A stretch of DNA of 64,000 bases from Phycisphaerae bacterium (GTDB lineage: Bacteria; Planctomycetota; Phycisphaerae; Sedimentisphaerales; Anaerobacaceae): NCBI GenBank assembly GCA_028714855.1, contig JAQTLP010000010.1:24279-88278 (forward strand), in the 5' to 3' direction. Every line of letters starts with the position of its first letter. Positions within the stretch are counted from its first letter, which is position 1. Under the pieces are notes generated by a model that had not been told where the DNA came from, did no database searches, and worked only from the letters and a program-made list of their open reading frames with translations. The translations under genes and the position numbers were made by a program. Shown piece after piece: positions 17,462 through 26,045 of the stretch.

Positions 17462-20044
17462 TTATTTCTTCTTTTTGAATGTGAATTTATGGGTGTCAGC
17501 GTCAATTTTTATTGTATCGCCATCGACAAATTTACCGGCCAGAAGCTCTGCTGCAAGCGGGTTTTCTAATCGCTGCTGAATCGTTCGCTTCAAAGGCCTT
17601 GCCCCGAATACTGGGTCATAACCTTCGTCCATAATCTGCTGACGTGCGTTGTCCGTAAATTCCAGCCCAATCTTCCGTGTGTTCATACGCTCCCGAAGGT
17701 ATCCGAGCTGGATATCGACAATTTTTCTTAAATCCTCCTTTGTGAGCATATGAAAAACAATTACCTCGTCGATGCGGTTCAAAAACTCCGGCTTGAAGAC
17801 CTTCTTCAGGGCGTCCTTTACGTGCGCCTCTATTTCCCAGTCCGCCCCCGACTCCTCCGTCAGTTCCTGAATTTGCTGGCTGGCGATATTGCTGGTCATA
17901 ATAATGACGGTATTTTTGAAATCTACCGTTCGGCCCTTGCCGTCGGTTAATCGGCCATCGTCGAAAACCTGCAGAAGCACGTTAAAAACGTCCGGGTGCG
18001 CCTTTTCGACTTCATCCAGTAAAACCACCGAGTATGGCTTCCGGCGCACGGCTTCCGTTAATCTGCCGCCTTCTTCGTAACCGACATACCCCGGCGGCGA
18101 GCCGATAAGCCGGGCGACCGAATGCTGCTCCATAAACTCGCTCATATCAATCCGAATCATTGCGTTCGGGTCGTTAAACAGAAAATCTGCCAGCGCCTTG
18201 GATAATTCAGTCTTGCCTACTCCCGTCGGCCCTAAAAACAGGAATGACCCTATCGGCCGGTTCGGGTCGCCCAGTCCCGCACGGTTCCGCCGCACCGCGT
18301 TGCTAAGTGCCTCAATCGCCTCTTTCTGGCCGACTACTCTTTCACCGATAGCGTCCTCCATCTTCATTAATCGCTCGCGCTCGCCGCTCAATAACCTCGC
18401 GATAGGTACGCCCGTCCATTTGGAAACTATCTGGGCTACGTGCTCTTCGGTTACCTCGTTCCGGATTATGCCTTTGTCGGATTTGGCGAGCTGGCCCTCT
18501 TTTCCCTCTAATTGTTTTTTCAATTCCGCTATCGTGCCGTATTTCAGACGCGCTGCGGTCTCCAGTTCGCCGTTGCGCTGGGCGTTTTCGAACTGGTTGT
18601 GGGCGTCCTCGATTTTCTGCTTCAATTGTTTTATCTGGTCGATTTCGCCTTTTTCGCCTTCCCACTCTGTCGTTAGTTCTTTGTCTTCTTTCTGCAGCTT
18701 GGATAACTGCTTCTCGGCGTTCTTCAATCGCTCTTTGCTCGCTGTGTCGCTTTCTTTCTTTAATGCCTCGCGTTCAATCTGAAGCTGAATTATCTTCCTG
18801 CGAATATCATCCAGCTCGGCAGGCAGCGAATCGTTCTCAATCCGTAGCTTCGACGCCGCCTCGTCAATCAAATCTATCGCCTTGTCCGGCAGCCACCGGT
18901 CGGAAATATACCGGTTCGATAGCGTCGCCGCCGCCACAAGCGCAGAATCCGTAATCCTGACCCCATGATGGGTATCGTAGCGGTCCTTTAGCCCTCGCAG
19001 AATCGCTATCGTTTCCTCAACGCTCGGCGGGTCTACCATAATCGGCTGGAAACGCCTCTCGAGCGCAGCATCTTTCTCTATGTATTTTCGGTATTCGTCA
19101 ATCGTCGTCGCGCCGATACAACGCAATTCCCCTCTGGCCAGCGTTGGCTTCAGCAGATTGCCCGCATCGACCGCGCCCTCTGCCTTGCCCGCCCCGACTA
19201 CGGTATGCAGCTCGTCTATGAAAAGTATTATTTCGCCCTTGGCCCCGACTACCTCTTTCAGCACTGCTTTTAGCCTGTCCTCGAATTCACCCCTGAATTT
19301 AGTCCCCGCTATCAATGCCCCCATATCGAGGGCAATAATCCTCTTATTTTTGAGACCCGTCGGCACATCCCCGGCTACTATCCGCTGTGCAAGGCCCTCG
19401 ACAATCGCCGTCTTGCCTACGCCCGGCTCGCCGATTAGCACAGGGTTATTTTTCGTCCGCCGGTTCAGCACCTGCATACATCGCCGGATTTCTTCGTCCC
19501 TGCCGATGACAGGGTCTAACTTTCCCTTTTGCGCCATTTCCAAAAGGTCTATCCCGTATCGCTCCAGTGCCTTGTATTTCTCTTCCGGATTCGGGTCGGT
19601 TATCTTTTCGCCCCCGCGGACTTCTTTCAGCGCCTCTTCAATCTGCTTTGGCTCAATCGAATTAAGCCGTAAAATCTCCCTCGCGTCGCTCTGCACCGAA
19701 GCAAGTGAAAGAAGCAGGTGCTCCACGCTCAAATATTCATCCCCCATTTTGTCAGCCCGGTTTTGAGCGTCTAATACTATCTGATTAAAAGCTGGGTCCG
19801 GCATCATCCCGCCGCTGCTTTGGCCTTTCGGCAGTCGTCCAAGTTCGCTTTCCGTCATATCCTTTAGACGCGATATATTAGCGCCCATTTTCTTTAAGAC
19901 CATAACCGCAACGCCGGTATCGTCTTCTAAGATTGCGCTAAGTAAGTGTAGCGGCGACAGGATGGTATTTGACTTGGCCATCGCAACCTGCTGGGCCGTT
20001 GCCAGCGCCTCCTGCGCCTTTAAGGTGAATTTGTCAAATTTCAT
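17462..20044 (-). CDS. clpB: ATP-dependent chaperone ClpB
   Basis: An 860-residue Hsp100 disaggregase of the expected length. Residues 1-145 are the two-repeat N domain. The first AAA+ module has Walker A GEPGVGKT (205-212) and Walker [10 protein letters not shown]. Residues about 400-530 are the Glu/Lys-rich coiled-coil middle domain that sets ClpB apart from ClpA/ClpC. The second AAA+ module has [14 protein letters not shown] (near 605) and [11 protein letters not shown]. No IGF/L ClpP-binding loop was seen. It works with DnaK in the cytoplasm. No CIRCE operator was found in the leader, so heat control, if any, uses another signal. Ribosome-binding site AAGGA lies upstream. Confidence 0.97.
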   Translation of the reverse strand: MKFDKFTLKAQEALATAQQVAMAKSNTILSPLHLLSAILEDDTGVAVMVLKKMGANISRLKDMTESELGRLPKGQSSGGMMPDPAFNQIVLDAQNRADKMGDEYLSVEHLLLSLASVQSDAREILRLNSIEPKQIEEALKEVRGGEKITDPNPEEKYKALERYGIDLLEMAQKGKLDPVIGRDEEIRRCMQVLNRRTKNNPVLIGEPGVGKTAIVEGLAQRIVAGDVPTGLKNKRIIALDMGALIAGTKFRGEFEDRLKAVLKEVVGAKGEIILFIDELHTVVGAGKAEGAVDAGNLLKPTLARGELRCIGATTIDEYRKYIEKDAALERRFQPIMVDPPSVEETIAILRGLKDRYDTHHGVRITDSALVAAATLSNRYISDRWLPDKAIDLIDEAASKLRIENDSLPAELDDIRRKIIQLQIEREALKKESDTASKERLKNAEKQLSKLQKEDKELTTEWEGEKGEIDQIKQLKQKIEDAHNQFENAQRNGELETAARLKYGTIAELKKQLEGKEGQLAKSDKGIIRNEVTEEHVAQIVSKWTGVPIARLLSGERERLMKMEDAIGERVVGQKEAIEALSNAVRRNRAGLGDPNRPIGSFLFLGPTGVGKTELSKALADFLFNDPNAMIRIDMSEFMEQHSVARLIGSPPGYVGYEEGGRLTEAVRRKPYSVVLLDEVEKAHPDVFNVLLQVFDDGRLTDGKGRTVDFKNTVIIMTSNIASQQIQELTEESGADWEIEAHVKDALKKVFKPEFLNRIDEVIVFHMLTKEDLRKIVDIQLGYLRERMNTRKIGLEFTDNARQQIMDEGYDPVFGARPLKRTIQQRLENPLAAELLAGKFVDGDTIKIDADTHKFTFKKKK

Positions 20045-20505
20045 CTTCTATTTCCTTACTTTCATTGTGAGGTTAGCCCCGCCAACACCTTGGCGGGGTT
20101 ATCGGCGAAAGCAAAACACTCCGCCGATTTTCTTTTTCGACAGAGTATTGAGTTATCTCTTACGCTCTAATATACCTTAAGTGCAAACCCTATGCCAGCC
20201 CCGGCTCTTAAAGCCAATTTCTCGCCTAATCCCTTATATTTCAAATAGTTACATCTTTTCTCTTCTGTCTTCTGCGTTCCGTATTCTGTGTTCTGTCTTT
20301 TTGTTATTGCCACTTTGGCAGGGGGGTGAGTGCATACTTGGTTAGCCCCGTCATCTTGCATGACGGGGTTCGGTTAGCCCTGCCGCGAGCGGCAGGGGGT
20401 CGTCATTGCGAGCGCAGCGCGGCAATCTCAAAAATGTTTAGCCCCCCAACCCGTCTTTTGCGGTTGGGGGATTCTTTCATCCGGGGTTACCCACATGAGG
20501 ATTGC
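20045..20505. repeat. intergenic block of GTTAGCCC-headed hairpins
   Basis: No gene is supported in these 461 bases. Four stem-loops share the head GTTAGCCC or GTTTAGCCC and a GGGG-type closing arm, but have different stems: CCCCGCCA/TGGCGGGG (20077-20098), CCCCGTCAT/ATGACGGGG (20346-20368), CCCTGCCG/CGGCAGGG (20378-20397) and CCCCCAACC/GGTTGGGGG (20443-20470). ATCGGCG/CGCCGAT (20101-20128) followed by a T-rich run adds a fifth hairpin, terminator-like on the plus strand. A pyrimidine-rich TTCTGT tract lies at 20251-20305. A short GTCATTGCGAGC-type repeat lies at 20401-20429. The nearest hairpin sits in the clpB leader. Confidence 0.75.
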
Positions 20506-21606
20506 TTATTTTTTACGTCTCCTTACAATCACCGCACCGAGGCCAAGAAGAAAAATCGTCGCTGGTTCCGGGATTGGTTTCCAAAGGATAGCACGAAGGT
20601 CTGAATCACCTTGTTGTGCAAAGCCAACGATGTTCCCGTAACTATCGATACCTTCAGCTGCAGCAATACTAAACCCTGTTGGCAAGAATTGATTCAGGTC
20701 GATATAGCTTTCCGCGCTTCCGTTCCAGAGCAAGGCGTGCATGTTGTACCCTGTGACCGAACCATAACCATAGCCGACCTGCTGAGTGCCGTTGGTCCCG
20801 CGAGCATAAGACTCAGTGAATCCGCTTGGGTGTAAATCGATACAGCTTTCCGCACTGCCGTTCCAGAGCAAGGCGTGGCTGCCGTACCCTGCAGCAGCCG
20901 CTTCGCCGACCTGCTGAGTGCCGTTGATCCCGCGAGCATAAGAGTGAGTGAACCCGCTGGGATTCAAATCGATATAGCTTTCCGCGCTTCCGTTCCAGAG
21001 CAAGGCGTGCGTGTTGTACCCAGTGGCCGAACCATGACCCCAGCCGACCTGCTGAGTGCCGCTGATTCCGGAAGCACCAGAGCTATCAAATCCGCTGGGG
21101 TGCAACTCGGTATAGCTTTCCGCGCTTCCGTTCCAGAGCAAGGCGTGGAAACTGCTTGTGGCCACAATATAACCTTCGCCGACCTGCTGAGTACCGTTGG
21201 TTCCGAAAGCACGAGAGTAATCAAATACGCTGGGGTGTAAATCGATACAGCTTTCCGCGCTGCCGCTCCAGAGCAAGGCGTGGTTGCCGTACCCTACAGC
21301 CGCATAGCCGACCTGCTGAGTGCCGTTGGTCCCGCGAGCATAAGACTCAGTGAATCCGCTTGGGTGTAAATCGATACAGCTTTCCGCACTGCCGTTCCAA
21401 AGCAGTGCGTGGTAATTTTCTCCTACAGGATGACCCCAGCCGACCTGCTGAGTGCCGCTGATTCCGAAAGCACCAGAGCTATCAAATCCGCTGGGGTGCA
21501 ACTCAATTGCTTTGTAGCTTATCCCCCAGGCTTGATTTGTTGTACAGGCTGCAATAACTATGATGGTCAGCAGCGCCATACCGATTTGTTGATGTTTTGT
21601 TTTCAT
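20506..21606 (-). CDS. exported PEP-CTERM protein built of HAF-like repeats
   Basis: A 366-residue protein. Residues 1-28 are a Sec signal peptide (hydrophobic stretch GMALLTIIVIAA). Six tandem repeats of about 45 residues follow, then a degenerate seventh. Each contains DLHPSGF, GTQQVG and HALLWNGSAES, which resembles the HAF extracellular repeat pattern. The C-terminus is a complete PEP-CTERM sorting signal: IPEPATIFLLGLGAV, then RRRKK. By family, PEP-CTERM proteins are exported, cleaved by an exosortase and placed at the cell surface, usually in organisms that make exopolysaccharide. That fits the adjacent glycan locus. No exosortase is in the window. Confidence 0.88.
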   Translation of the reverse strand: MKTKHQQIGMALLTIIVIAACTTNQAWGISYKAIELHPSGFDSSGAFGISGTQQVGWGHPVGENYHALLWNGSAESCIDLHPSGFTESYARGTNGTQQVGYAAVGYGNHALLWSGSAESCIDLHPSVFDYSRAFGTNGTQQVGEGYIVATSSFHALLWNGSAESYTELHPSGFDSSGASGISGTQQVGWGHGSATGYNTHALLWNGSAESYIDLNPSGFTHSYARGINGTQQVGEAAAAGYGSHALLWNGSAESCIDLHPSGFTESYARGTNGTQQVGYGYGSVTGYNMHALLWNGSAESYIDLNQFLPTGFSIAAAEGIDSYGNIVGFAQQGDSDLRAILWKPIPEPATIFLLGLGAVIVRRRKK

Positions 21607-22391
21607 CTTCTTCTCCTCTCAAAAAGTGTTAATATTGTAGCGCACCGATTGCGCAGAAATACTCCGCTAAAGTTATGTGTAGATTCAACTGGATTAACCT
21701 CTCCTCGCACTTCCCTTTTCTCCTTTATACCTTTTACCCTGCGGTAAAAGACAATTTGATTATACCTTTTGGGGTATGACTGTCAAGATAAAACCTGAGT
21801 GTTTGAGTGAAAAGGGTTTTGGTAACCTTCAATCAAAAGCGCAGCTACCTGCATACCAAAAACGGCTAATTTCAAAATTTTTTTTACCCCTTTAGCTCCA
21901 ACGACTTAGCCAAAACCACGTCTCTAAAAATTCCCAATTTTTCGACAAATTCGCGCAAGTTCCTCCAATTATAGAAAGGACGTATTCTGTCCTTTACGTG
22001 GTTTAGTATTTGGAGCTTAGTGTTTATGTTTTCTTTATTCTAAATACTGTCTTCGGACTACTGTATTTTGTTTTTTTCTTTTTTGTCCACTGTCGTCTGT
22101 AGTCTGGCGTCTGGTGTCCGCTACTGGTCTGTCCAGTAGCGAGAATTTCAATCAAAATGAACTAAATTATGCGAAACGAACCCAATTTCCAAAACGTCTA
22201 AAATGAGCTTAAATCCTTATTTTACAATTACTAACAACCACGAACTCCGAACTATGAACTACTCAAAACGAACCCAAACAAAGCCAATTTTACCCGCCAT
22301 AGCCTCGGCGAAGGCGGATTTATATTGCCTGTTATGTAGCTTGTTTGGTAAGCTTTTGTTCGGATTAAAGGAAAGTACAAGGATTACACGG
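21607..22391. other. 785-base intergenic region with palindromes and repeat copy A
   Basis: No gene is supported. Perfect inverted repeats occur: CTTTTACC/GGTAAAAG (21731-21750), ATACC/GGTAT (21762-21777) and AAAGGAC/GTCCTTT (21975-21995). Positions 22060-22130 are a pyrimidine-rich tract of repeated CTGTCGTCTG-like words. Dispersed repeat copy A occupies 22148-22298. The first two palindromes lie in the leader of the PEP-CTERM gene and could be operators or part of its 5' untranslated region. Confidence 0.6.
22148..22298 (+). repeat. dispersed intergenic repeat, copy A
   Basis: This stretch matches 42736-42887 (same strand) and the reverse complement of 61010-61159. Shared words in order are TCAATCAAAA, AAATTATGC, AACCCAATTT, a central spacer, ACTAACAACYACGAAC, CGAACTATGAACTACTCAAA, ACCCAAACAAAGCCAA and TACCCGCC. 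Copies A and C are the closer pair. It lies 94 bases before the start of the RNase H-like gene. Reading through it gives a meaningless extension of that gene. Confidence 0.85.
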
Positions 22392-23348
22392 ATGGTAATT
22401 TTGGCAGGGATTGATGAAGCTGGATTCGGGCCGATACTTGGGCCTTTGGTCGTATCATCGAGCGCATTTTCTATTCCAGACAATCTCCTCACCGCAGACC
22501 TCTGGCAGATTTTAAGAAAAAGCGTCGGCAGCACACGCAAACATCTCGCGGGCCGCCTGCTCGTCACCGACAGCAAAAAAGCATACAGCAAACAAAAGGG
22601 AATCGGACATCTCCAAAGGACTATCTTAACCTGCCTTGATTACCTTGGTAAAAAGCCGGCCACCCTAACAGAATTATTAACTCTGTTATCGCCGGACTGC
22701 GTCGGGCGATTGGGAGATTACCCCTGGCATAGAGATATAGCTGATTATCGTCTATCGGCCGATACAGGTGATTTGGCGATTGCCACGTCGGTATTGAAAG
22801 ATGACTTGGCCTCGAACGGCATCGAATTGCTGGGGATCGAAAGCAGTTGTCTCGACGTCGCGTATTACAACAAAATGGTCGGCAATGTGAAGAACAAAGC
22901 CAGCGTTCTTTTTACCGCGGTTTCACAGCTCATAAAGAACGTTTTCGACAATTCTGAAACCGATTACGTGCAGGTCATAATCGACAGGCAGGGGGGGCGG
23001 ACGCGGTATCAAAGAAACCTCCAGCGGATGTTTCCGGATATGGAATTGGCGATTATCAAAGAGGACCAGACCACCAGCAGCTATGAATTAAAAGCTAAAG
23101 ACAAACAGATGCGCCTGCATTTTGTAGTCGGGGCAGACAACAGGTTTCTCCCGACGGCCTTGGCGTCGATGGTCAGCAAATATATCAGGGAGCTTCTGAT
23201 TGATAATATGAATAGCTTCTTCACCGGCCTTGTCCCGGAGTTGAAGCCGACCGCGGGTTACTGGAAGGATGGCTTGCGTTTTATCGAAGACCTGAAGAAG
23301 ATTCCCCACGTTACGTTTGACAGCAGCCAGCTCATTCGCTGTCGATGA
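22392..23348 (+). CDS. RNase HII-superfamily protein (divergent)
   Basis: A 318-residue protein. The start at 22392 is preferred because homology begins at once (MVILAGIDEAGFGPILGP) and the in-frame sequence upstream is the dispersed repeat. The RNase HII pattern is recognisable and its acidic set is complete: Asp8 and Glu9, the LLVTDSKK loop (58-63), Asp198 in VIIDRQGGR, and Asp249 in ADNRFLPTALASMVSKY, matching the DxxxxxxAASIxAK motif of the family. It is about 100 residues longer than typical RnhB, with an insertion after the DSKK loop. It may cleave RNA-DNA hybrids, but substrate specificity is uncertain. Confidence 0.75.
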   Translation: MVILAGIDEAGFGPILGPLVVSSSAFSIPDNLLTADLWQILRKSVGSTRKHLAGRLLVTDSKKAYSKQKGIGHLQRTILTCLDYLGKKPATLTELLTLLSPDCVGRLGDYPWHRDIADYRLSADTGDLAIATSVLKDDLASNGIELLGIESSCLDVAYYNKMVGNVKNKASVLFTAVSQLIKNVFDNSETDYVQVIIDRQGGRTRYQRNLQRMFPDMELAIIKEDQTTSSYELKAKDKQMRLHFVVGADNRFLPTALASMVSKYIRELLIDNMNSFFTGLVPELKPTAGYWKDGLRFIEDLKKIPHVTFDSSQLIRCR

Positions 23349-23354
23349 CTGCTG

Positions 23355-23708
23355 TTATTTTACTTTTACCTCTTCGACACCTTCCATAGCCGCCATGGCA
23401 GAGAAGCGGTCGTCAACGAAATCGAAGACCTTATCGAGGCCGGCGACCGTAAAGATGTATTTGGTCATAACGGAAACATTGCAGAGGATAAGCTGACGTC
23501 CGTGTTCCTGCAGCAGCTTGTTCAGTATCATCAGATTGCCGATGCTTGAAGAATTTATTATTTCGACCCTGAAGAAATCAATCACCACATCACAGTCGCT
23601 TTTGTTGCTGACGCTTACGTTAAGGCTTTTGAGCTCGTTTCCTATTTGCGGTTCATGGGACGGCAAATCAACGAAAATAACATTTTTTGAGAAATTTTGA
23701 ATCGTCAT
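23355..23708 (-). CDS. STAS-domain anti-anti-sigma factor-like protein
   Basis: A 117-residue single STAS domain. Alternating strands (VIFVDLPSHEPQ, CDVVIDFFRVEIINSS) lead to the phosphoacceptor-type loop INSSSIGNLMIL near residues 50-62. The following helix and strand, LLQEHGRQLILCNVS, match the SpoIIAA/RsbV fold. Such proteins are phosphorylated on Ser by an HPK-like kinase and release a sigma factor or act on other partners. No kinase lies next to it. It ends six bases from the convergent RNase H-like gene and is divergent from the response regulator to its right. Confidence 0.85.
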   Translation of the reverse strand: MTIQNFSKNVIFVDLPSHEPQIGNELKSLNVSVSNKSDCDVVIDFFRVEIINSSSIGNLMILNKLLQEHGRQLILCNVSVMTKYIFTVAGLDKVFDFVDDRFSAMAAMEGVEEVKVK

Positions 23709-23941
23709 TTTTAACTGCTCCTTTACCCGCTTGCGGCGGACTAACTCACGTATGGTTTAAGACATAGTATTATCGGAATAGTTAACAGGGGAGTTGAGCA
23801 AAAAAAAACGGCAAATTTAACCCCTTGGGAAAGCGGGTTTTTTTGAAGGTACCCTTTTAATATGCCGATAATATCCCAAGGTAGGCGAGCTAAGAAGACA
23901 CATAATTTAGGGGGTAACTTTTACAACAAAGGGAGACATAA
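23709..23941. promoter_or_regulatory. divergent control region between STAS and response regulator genes
   Basis: A 233-base region between two divergently transcribed signalling genes. A perfect 8-base inverted repeat, CCTTGGGA (23823-23830) and TCCCAAGG (23874-23881), spans a 43-base interval that includes the T-run at 23838-23845 and GATAAT (23868-23873). GGGAG at 23931-23935 is the ribosome-binding site for the response regulator. The palindrome is a possible operator for both genes. This is inference from placement. Confidence 0.4.
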
Positions 23942-24346
23942 GTGTTAAGCGTAAAATTAAGGCCTGTACTACTTGTTGAGGATGACACCATTGATGCTAT
24001 GACGTTTGAAAGAGCGATAAAAGAGCTGAAAGTTCAAAACGGGCTGGTTCATACAACCGATGGCAAAAGGGCATTGGAATACTTAAGAACTCCCGGCAAT
24101 ACAAAGCCCTGCGTTATTTTCCTCGATTTGAATATGCCGGAGATGAATGGCATCGAATTTCTGCAAATCATAAGAGCAGATGACACGCTGAAAGAAATCC
24201 CCGTTGTAATGCTGGCTGCATCCAGTGAAGAAAAAAATATTATTGAAACCTTTAATTTTGGTGTTGCTGGCTATATATTCAAACCCGTTGATGCCAAGAA
24301 GCTTGATGAATTCAAGCTGATTAAACTATACTGGGCGGTGGAATAA
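23942..24346 (+). CDS. single-domain response regulator, Rcp1-like
   Basis: A 134-residue receiver domain with no output domain. The acidic pair is VEDDTID (near residue 13), the phosphoacceptor Asp is in FLDLNMPEMNG (near 62), and the conserved Lys is in IFKPVD (near 113). The conserved Thr/Ser after strand 4 appears replaced: the segment reads VVMLAASSEEKN, where Rcp1-type proteins usually have LTTS. The GTG start has a good GGGAG site. Such stand-alone receivers work with histidine kinases in phosphorelays. None is nearby. Confidence 0.9.
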   Translation: MLSVKLRPVLLVEDDTIDAMTFERAIKELKVQNGLVHTTDGKRALEYLRTPGNTKPCVIFLDLNMPEMNGIEFLQIIRADDTLKEIPVVMLAASSEEKNIIETFNFGVAGYIFKPVDAKKLDEFKLIKLYWAVE

Positions 24347-24543
24347 AAAAAACTCTCCCCTTGAAAAACTCTTCACCCCAAGGCCTTTGGGCAACGTAAA
24401 AGTTCTTATTCGCATACCCTCAAAACGGCGGCGGTGCTATTCGGGAATTTGTATTTGATTATCTCTCGGCGCAGGGGGCGGCAAATCGGCTGCTTCTAAA
24501 GGCCTGCTTTCAATTGGCGATATTTTGTTTAAGAGCATCGCCC

Positions 24544-25074
24544 TCATTTTGAAGTTTCCTGCCTTAGCTGGTTTGCGAAGACTTCATAGCTGTCCCGCCC
24601 GAAAAGGCAAAAGATAACTTTTTCCAGCCCCGTCTGGCCGTTGAGATAATCAATAGTTGTTCGCAGCATTATTTTTGCGCATCTATCGACAGGAAAGCCG
24701 AAAATTCCAGTGCTGATTGCCGGGAACGAGATGCTTTTTATGTTATTTTCATCAGCCAATGTCAGTGAGTTTAACGTTGCGTTTTTTAGCTTTTCGTCTT
24801 CGTTACCTTCGCCCATTTGAGGTCCGACGGCGTGAATGACGAATTTAGCTTTTAAGCTGCCGCCGGTGGTTTTGACAGCCCCGCCAACAAACGTTCCACC
24901 TATTTCGCTGCATTCTTGCTGGATTTTTGGGCCGCCTTTTCTTTTGATTGCCCCTGCTACACCGCTGCCCAGAATCAGCCGGGCGTTGGCGGCATTGACG
25001 ATTGCTTCGGTTTGTATTTCCGTAATGTCGCCTTCTAAAAGTTCCAAGACGCTTTTTGAAATCTTTACTCTCAT
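24544..25074 (-). CDS. macro-domain protein, ADP-ribose deacylase-like
   Basis: A 176-residue single macro domain of the YmdB/MacroD type. Conserved elements in order are LEGDITEIQTEAIVNAAN (near residue 12), LGSGVAGAIKRKGG, GGAVKTTGG and FPAISTGIFGFP, ending with a helix typical of the family. These enzymes bind ADP-ribose and hydrolyse O-acetyl-ADP-ribose or remove mono-ADP-ribose. The Met start at 25074 begins right before the conserved region. A TTG eight codons earlier is possible. It stands alone, with no ADP-ribosyltransferase beside it. Confidence 0.93.
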   Translation of the reverse strand: MRVKISKSVLELLEGDITEIQTEAIVNAANARLILGSGVAGAIKRKGGPKIQQECSEIGGTFVGGAVKTTGGSLKAKFVIHAVGPQMGEGNEDEKLKNATLNSLTLADENNIKSISFPAISTGIFGFPVDRCAKIMLRTTIDYLNGQTGLEKVIFCLFGRDSYEVFANQLRQETSK

Positions 25075-25249
25075 AGCATTGACCGCTCTGAAAAACAATA
25101 GCTTGGGGCAATCCTCAAAGCAAGCACAAAAACTATTTGAGATGGAATCTGAGGACAGAAGCTTCGAAGAGGAGCATATAAAGAAAGCCCATTCCTCCGT
25201 GAATGGACCATCCTTAACTTTTACAGTTTTTTGAACTCGACCGGCGTCA

Positions 25250-25296
25250 TCCTCAGAAGGTCATAGCATTCTCTGGCCTATTGGTCCTTCTGAGGA
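25250..25296. repeat. inverted repeat TCCTCAGAAGG/CCTTCTGAGGA
   Basis: An exact 11-base inverted repeat with a 25-base interval, 18 bases past the stop of the small membrane protein gene. The arms extend partially (GTCA and GAC outside). There is no T-run, so it is a poor intrinsic terminator. It is more like a palindromic repeat unit. A smaller hairpin, CCATTC/GAATGG, lies just to its left near 25189-25206. Confidence 0.6.
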
Positions 25297-25314
25297 CGAC
25301 AACCGAATATGACT

Positions 25315-25560
25315 TTAGGCAACGGCTTTTTTCCTGTGGAACAGGAAAAGAATGATGCCCAGAGCAATCAAGCCAACAAGCCCGTTATCGCCCAGGGTTT
25401 TAAGTAACATGGTGATATTGGCAACAACGCCTCCAAAAAAGGGAACAGCACTAACAGCACTGCCAAAAAGGATTTCAACTGCTATCCCCAGGGCAATCAG
25501 CAACAAAGAAATTTCAGTAATCTCACCAAGCCATTTTTTCAATTCTACCAGAAACTGCAT
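25315..25560 (-). CDS. small two-helix membrane protein, unknown function
   Basis: An 81-residue protein from the ATG at 25560, which has a well-placed AGGAG. Two membrane helices are predicted (ISLLLIALGIAVEILFG and LVGLIALGIILFLF), separated by a small glycine-rich loop. The end is basic (HRKKAVA). No family was recognised. The layout resembles small holin-like or membrane-stabilising proteins, but nothing in the context supports a specific role. Confidence 0.6.
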   Translation of the reverse strand: MQFLVELKKWLGEITEISLLLIALGIAVEILFGSAVSAVPFFGGVVANITMLLKTLGDNGLVGLIALGIILFLFHRKKAVA

Positions 25561-25751
25561 TGTTAATTCTCCTAATAAAAACAAAGAAATTATTGGACAT
25601 CCTGTCCTTTCTATTCGGCGTATGTTTTCAAATTACTTTAGTATTTATACCTAAAATACTTAGGTACAGAAGAGGCCTTCTGGCAAAGTATGCAAAAAGC
25701 CTGTTTTTTCAGTATTAATACAGCTTTCTTGTTAAAATAGGCAATTTCGGC

Positions 25752-25781
25752 TTGACCTTTTACGTTAAAATAGTCTATAAT
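25752..25781 (+). promoter_or_regulatory. sigma-70-type promoter TTGACC-N18-TATAAT
   Basis: TTGACC at 25752-25757 and a perfect TATAAT at 25776-25781 are separated by 18 bases. The expected transcription start is at about 25788, which is the GTG of the following small reading frame. The message would therefore be leaderless. Confidence 0.65.
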
Positions 25782-25787
25782 AAGTCT

Positions 25788-25961
25788 GTGTTTAGGCAAT
25801 TCTTATTGTTTCTCCTACGGATGGGACTAATTGCAGTACTTTGGGCCTTTATATGGCGGGTTGTGGAACCCAGAACACAGTTTATGCGGATATTGCGAGC
25901 TGCTTTACTCGTGCTCTGTCTTTTAGGTGTCCTGGTCGTATTAAGGTTAACAGGGCCGTGA
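25788..25961 (+). CDS. small membrane protein, unknown function
   Basis: A 57-residue protein. The GTG at 25788 is preferred over the in-frame TTG at 25752 because the latter sits inside the promoter's -35 box. Two hydrophobic helices (LLFLLRMGLIAVLWAFI and RAALLVLCLLGVLVVLRL) flank a polar turn with EPRTQFMRI. It starts almost exactly at the predicted transcription start and has no Shine-Dalgarno. The function is unknown; its strong promoter argues that it is real. Confidence 0.5.
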   Translation: MFRQFLLFLLRMGLIAVLWAFIWRVVEPRTQFMRILRAALLVLCLLGVLVVLRLTGP

Positions 25962-26010
25962 CCTCAAGGCTGTGTCATTTCTCGAAGAGATAATTTTTTT
26001 CTTTTCCCGT

Positions 26011-26039
26011 TTGTCTCCTCTACAGAGATATATTATACT
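26011..26039 (+). promoter_or_regulatory. sigma-70-type promoter TTGTCT-N17-TATACT
   Basis: TTGTCT (26011-26016) and TATACT (26034-26039) are 17 bases apart, with a predicted start near 26046. No coding sequence follows. The transcript would run into the terminator at 26122-26180. Confidence 0.55.
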
Positions 26040-26045
26040 TTGTGC

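Noticed and set aside
18198..18782. A 194-codon plus-strand reading frame opposite clpB
   Set aside because: Ser/Pro-rich antisense shadow of clpB, as are the others along that gene.
20045..20200. CIRCE-type heat-shock operator before clpB
   Set aside because: No TTAGCACTC-N9-GAGTGCTAA inverted repeat is present; the palindromes there belong to the GTTAGCCC hairpin family.
20690..21510. CRISPR array
   Set aside because: The repeats are long, coding and adjacent, encoding protein repeat units. No short repeat-spacer pattern was found anywhere in the window.
22203..22391. A 63-codon N-terminal extension of the RNase H-like protein
   Set aside because: It is translated from dispersed repeat copy A, and the conserved fold begins at the Met at 22392.
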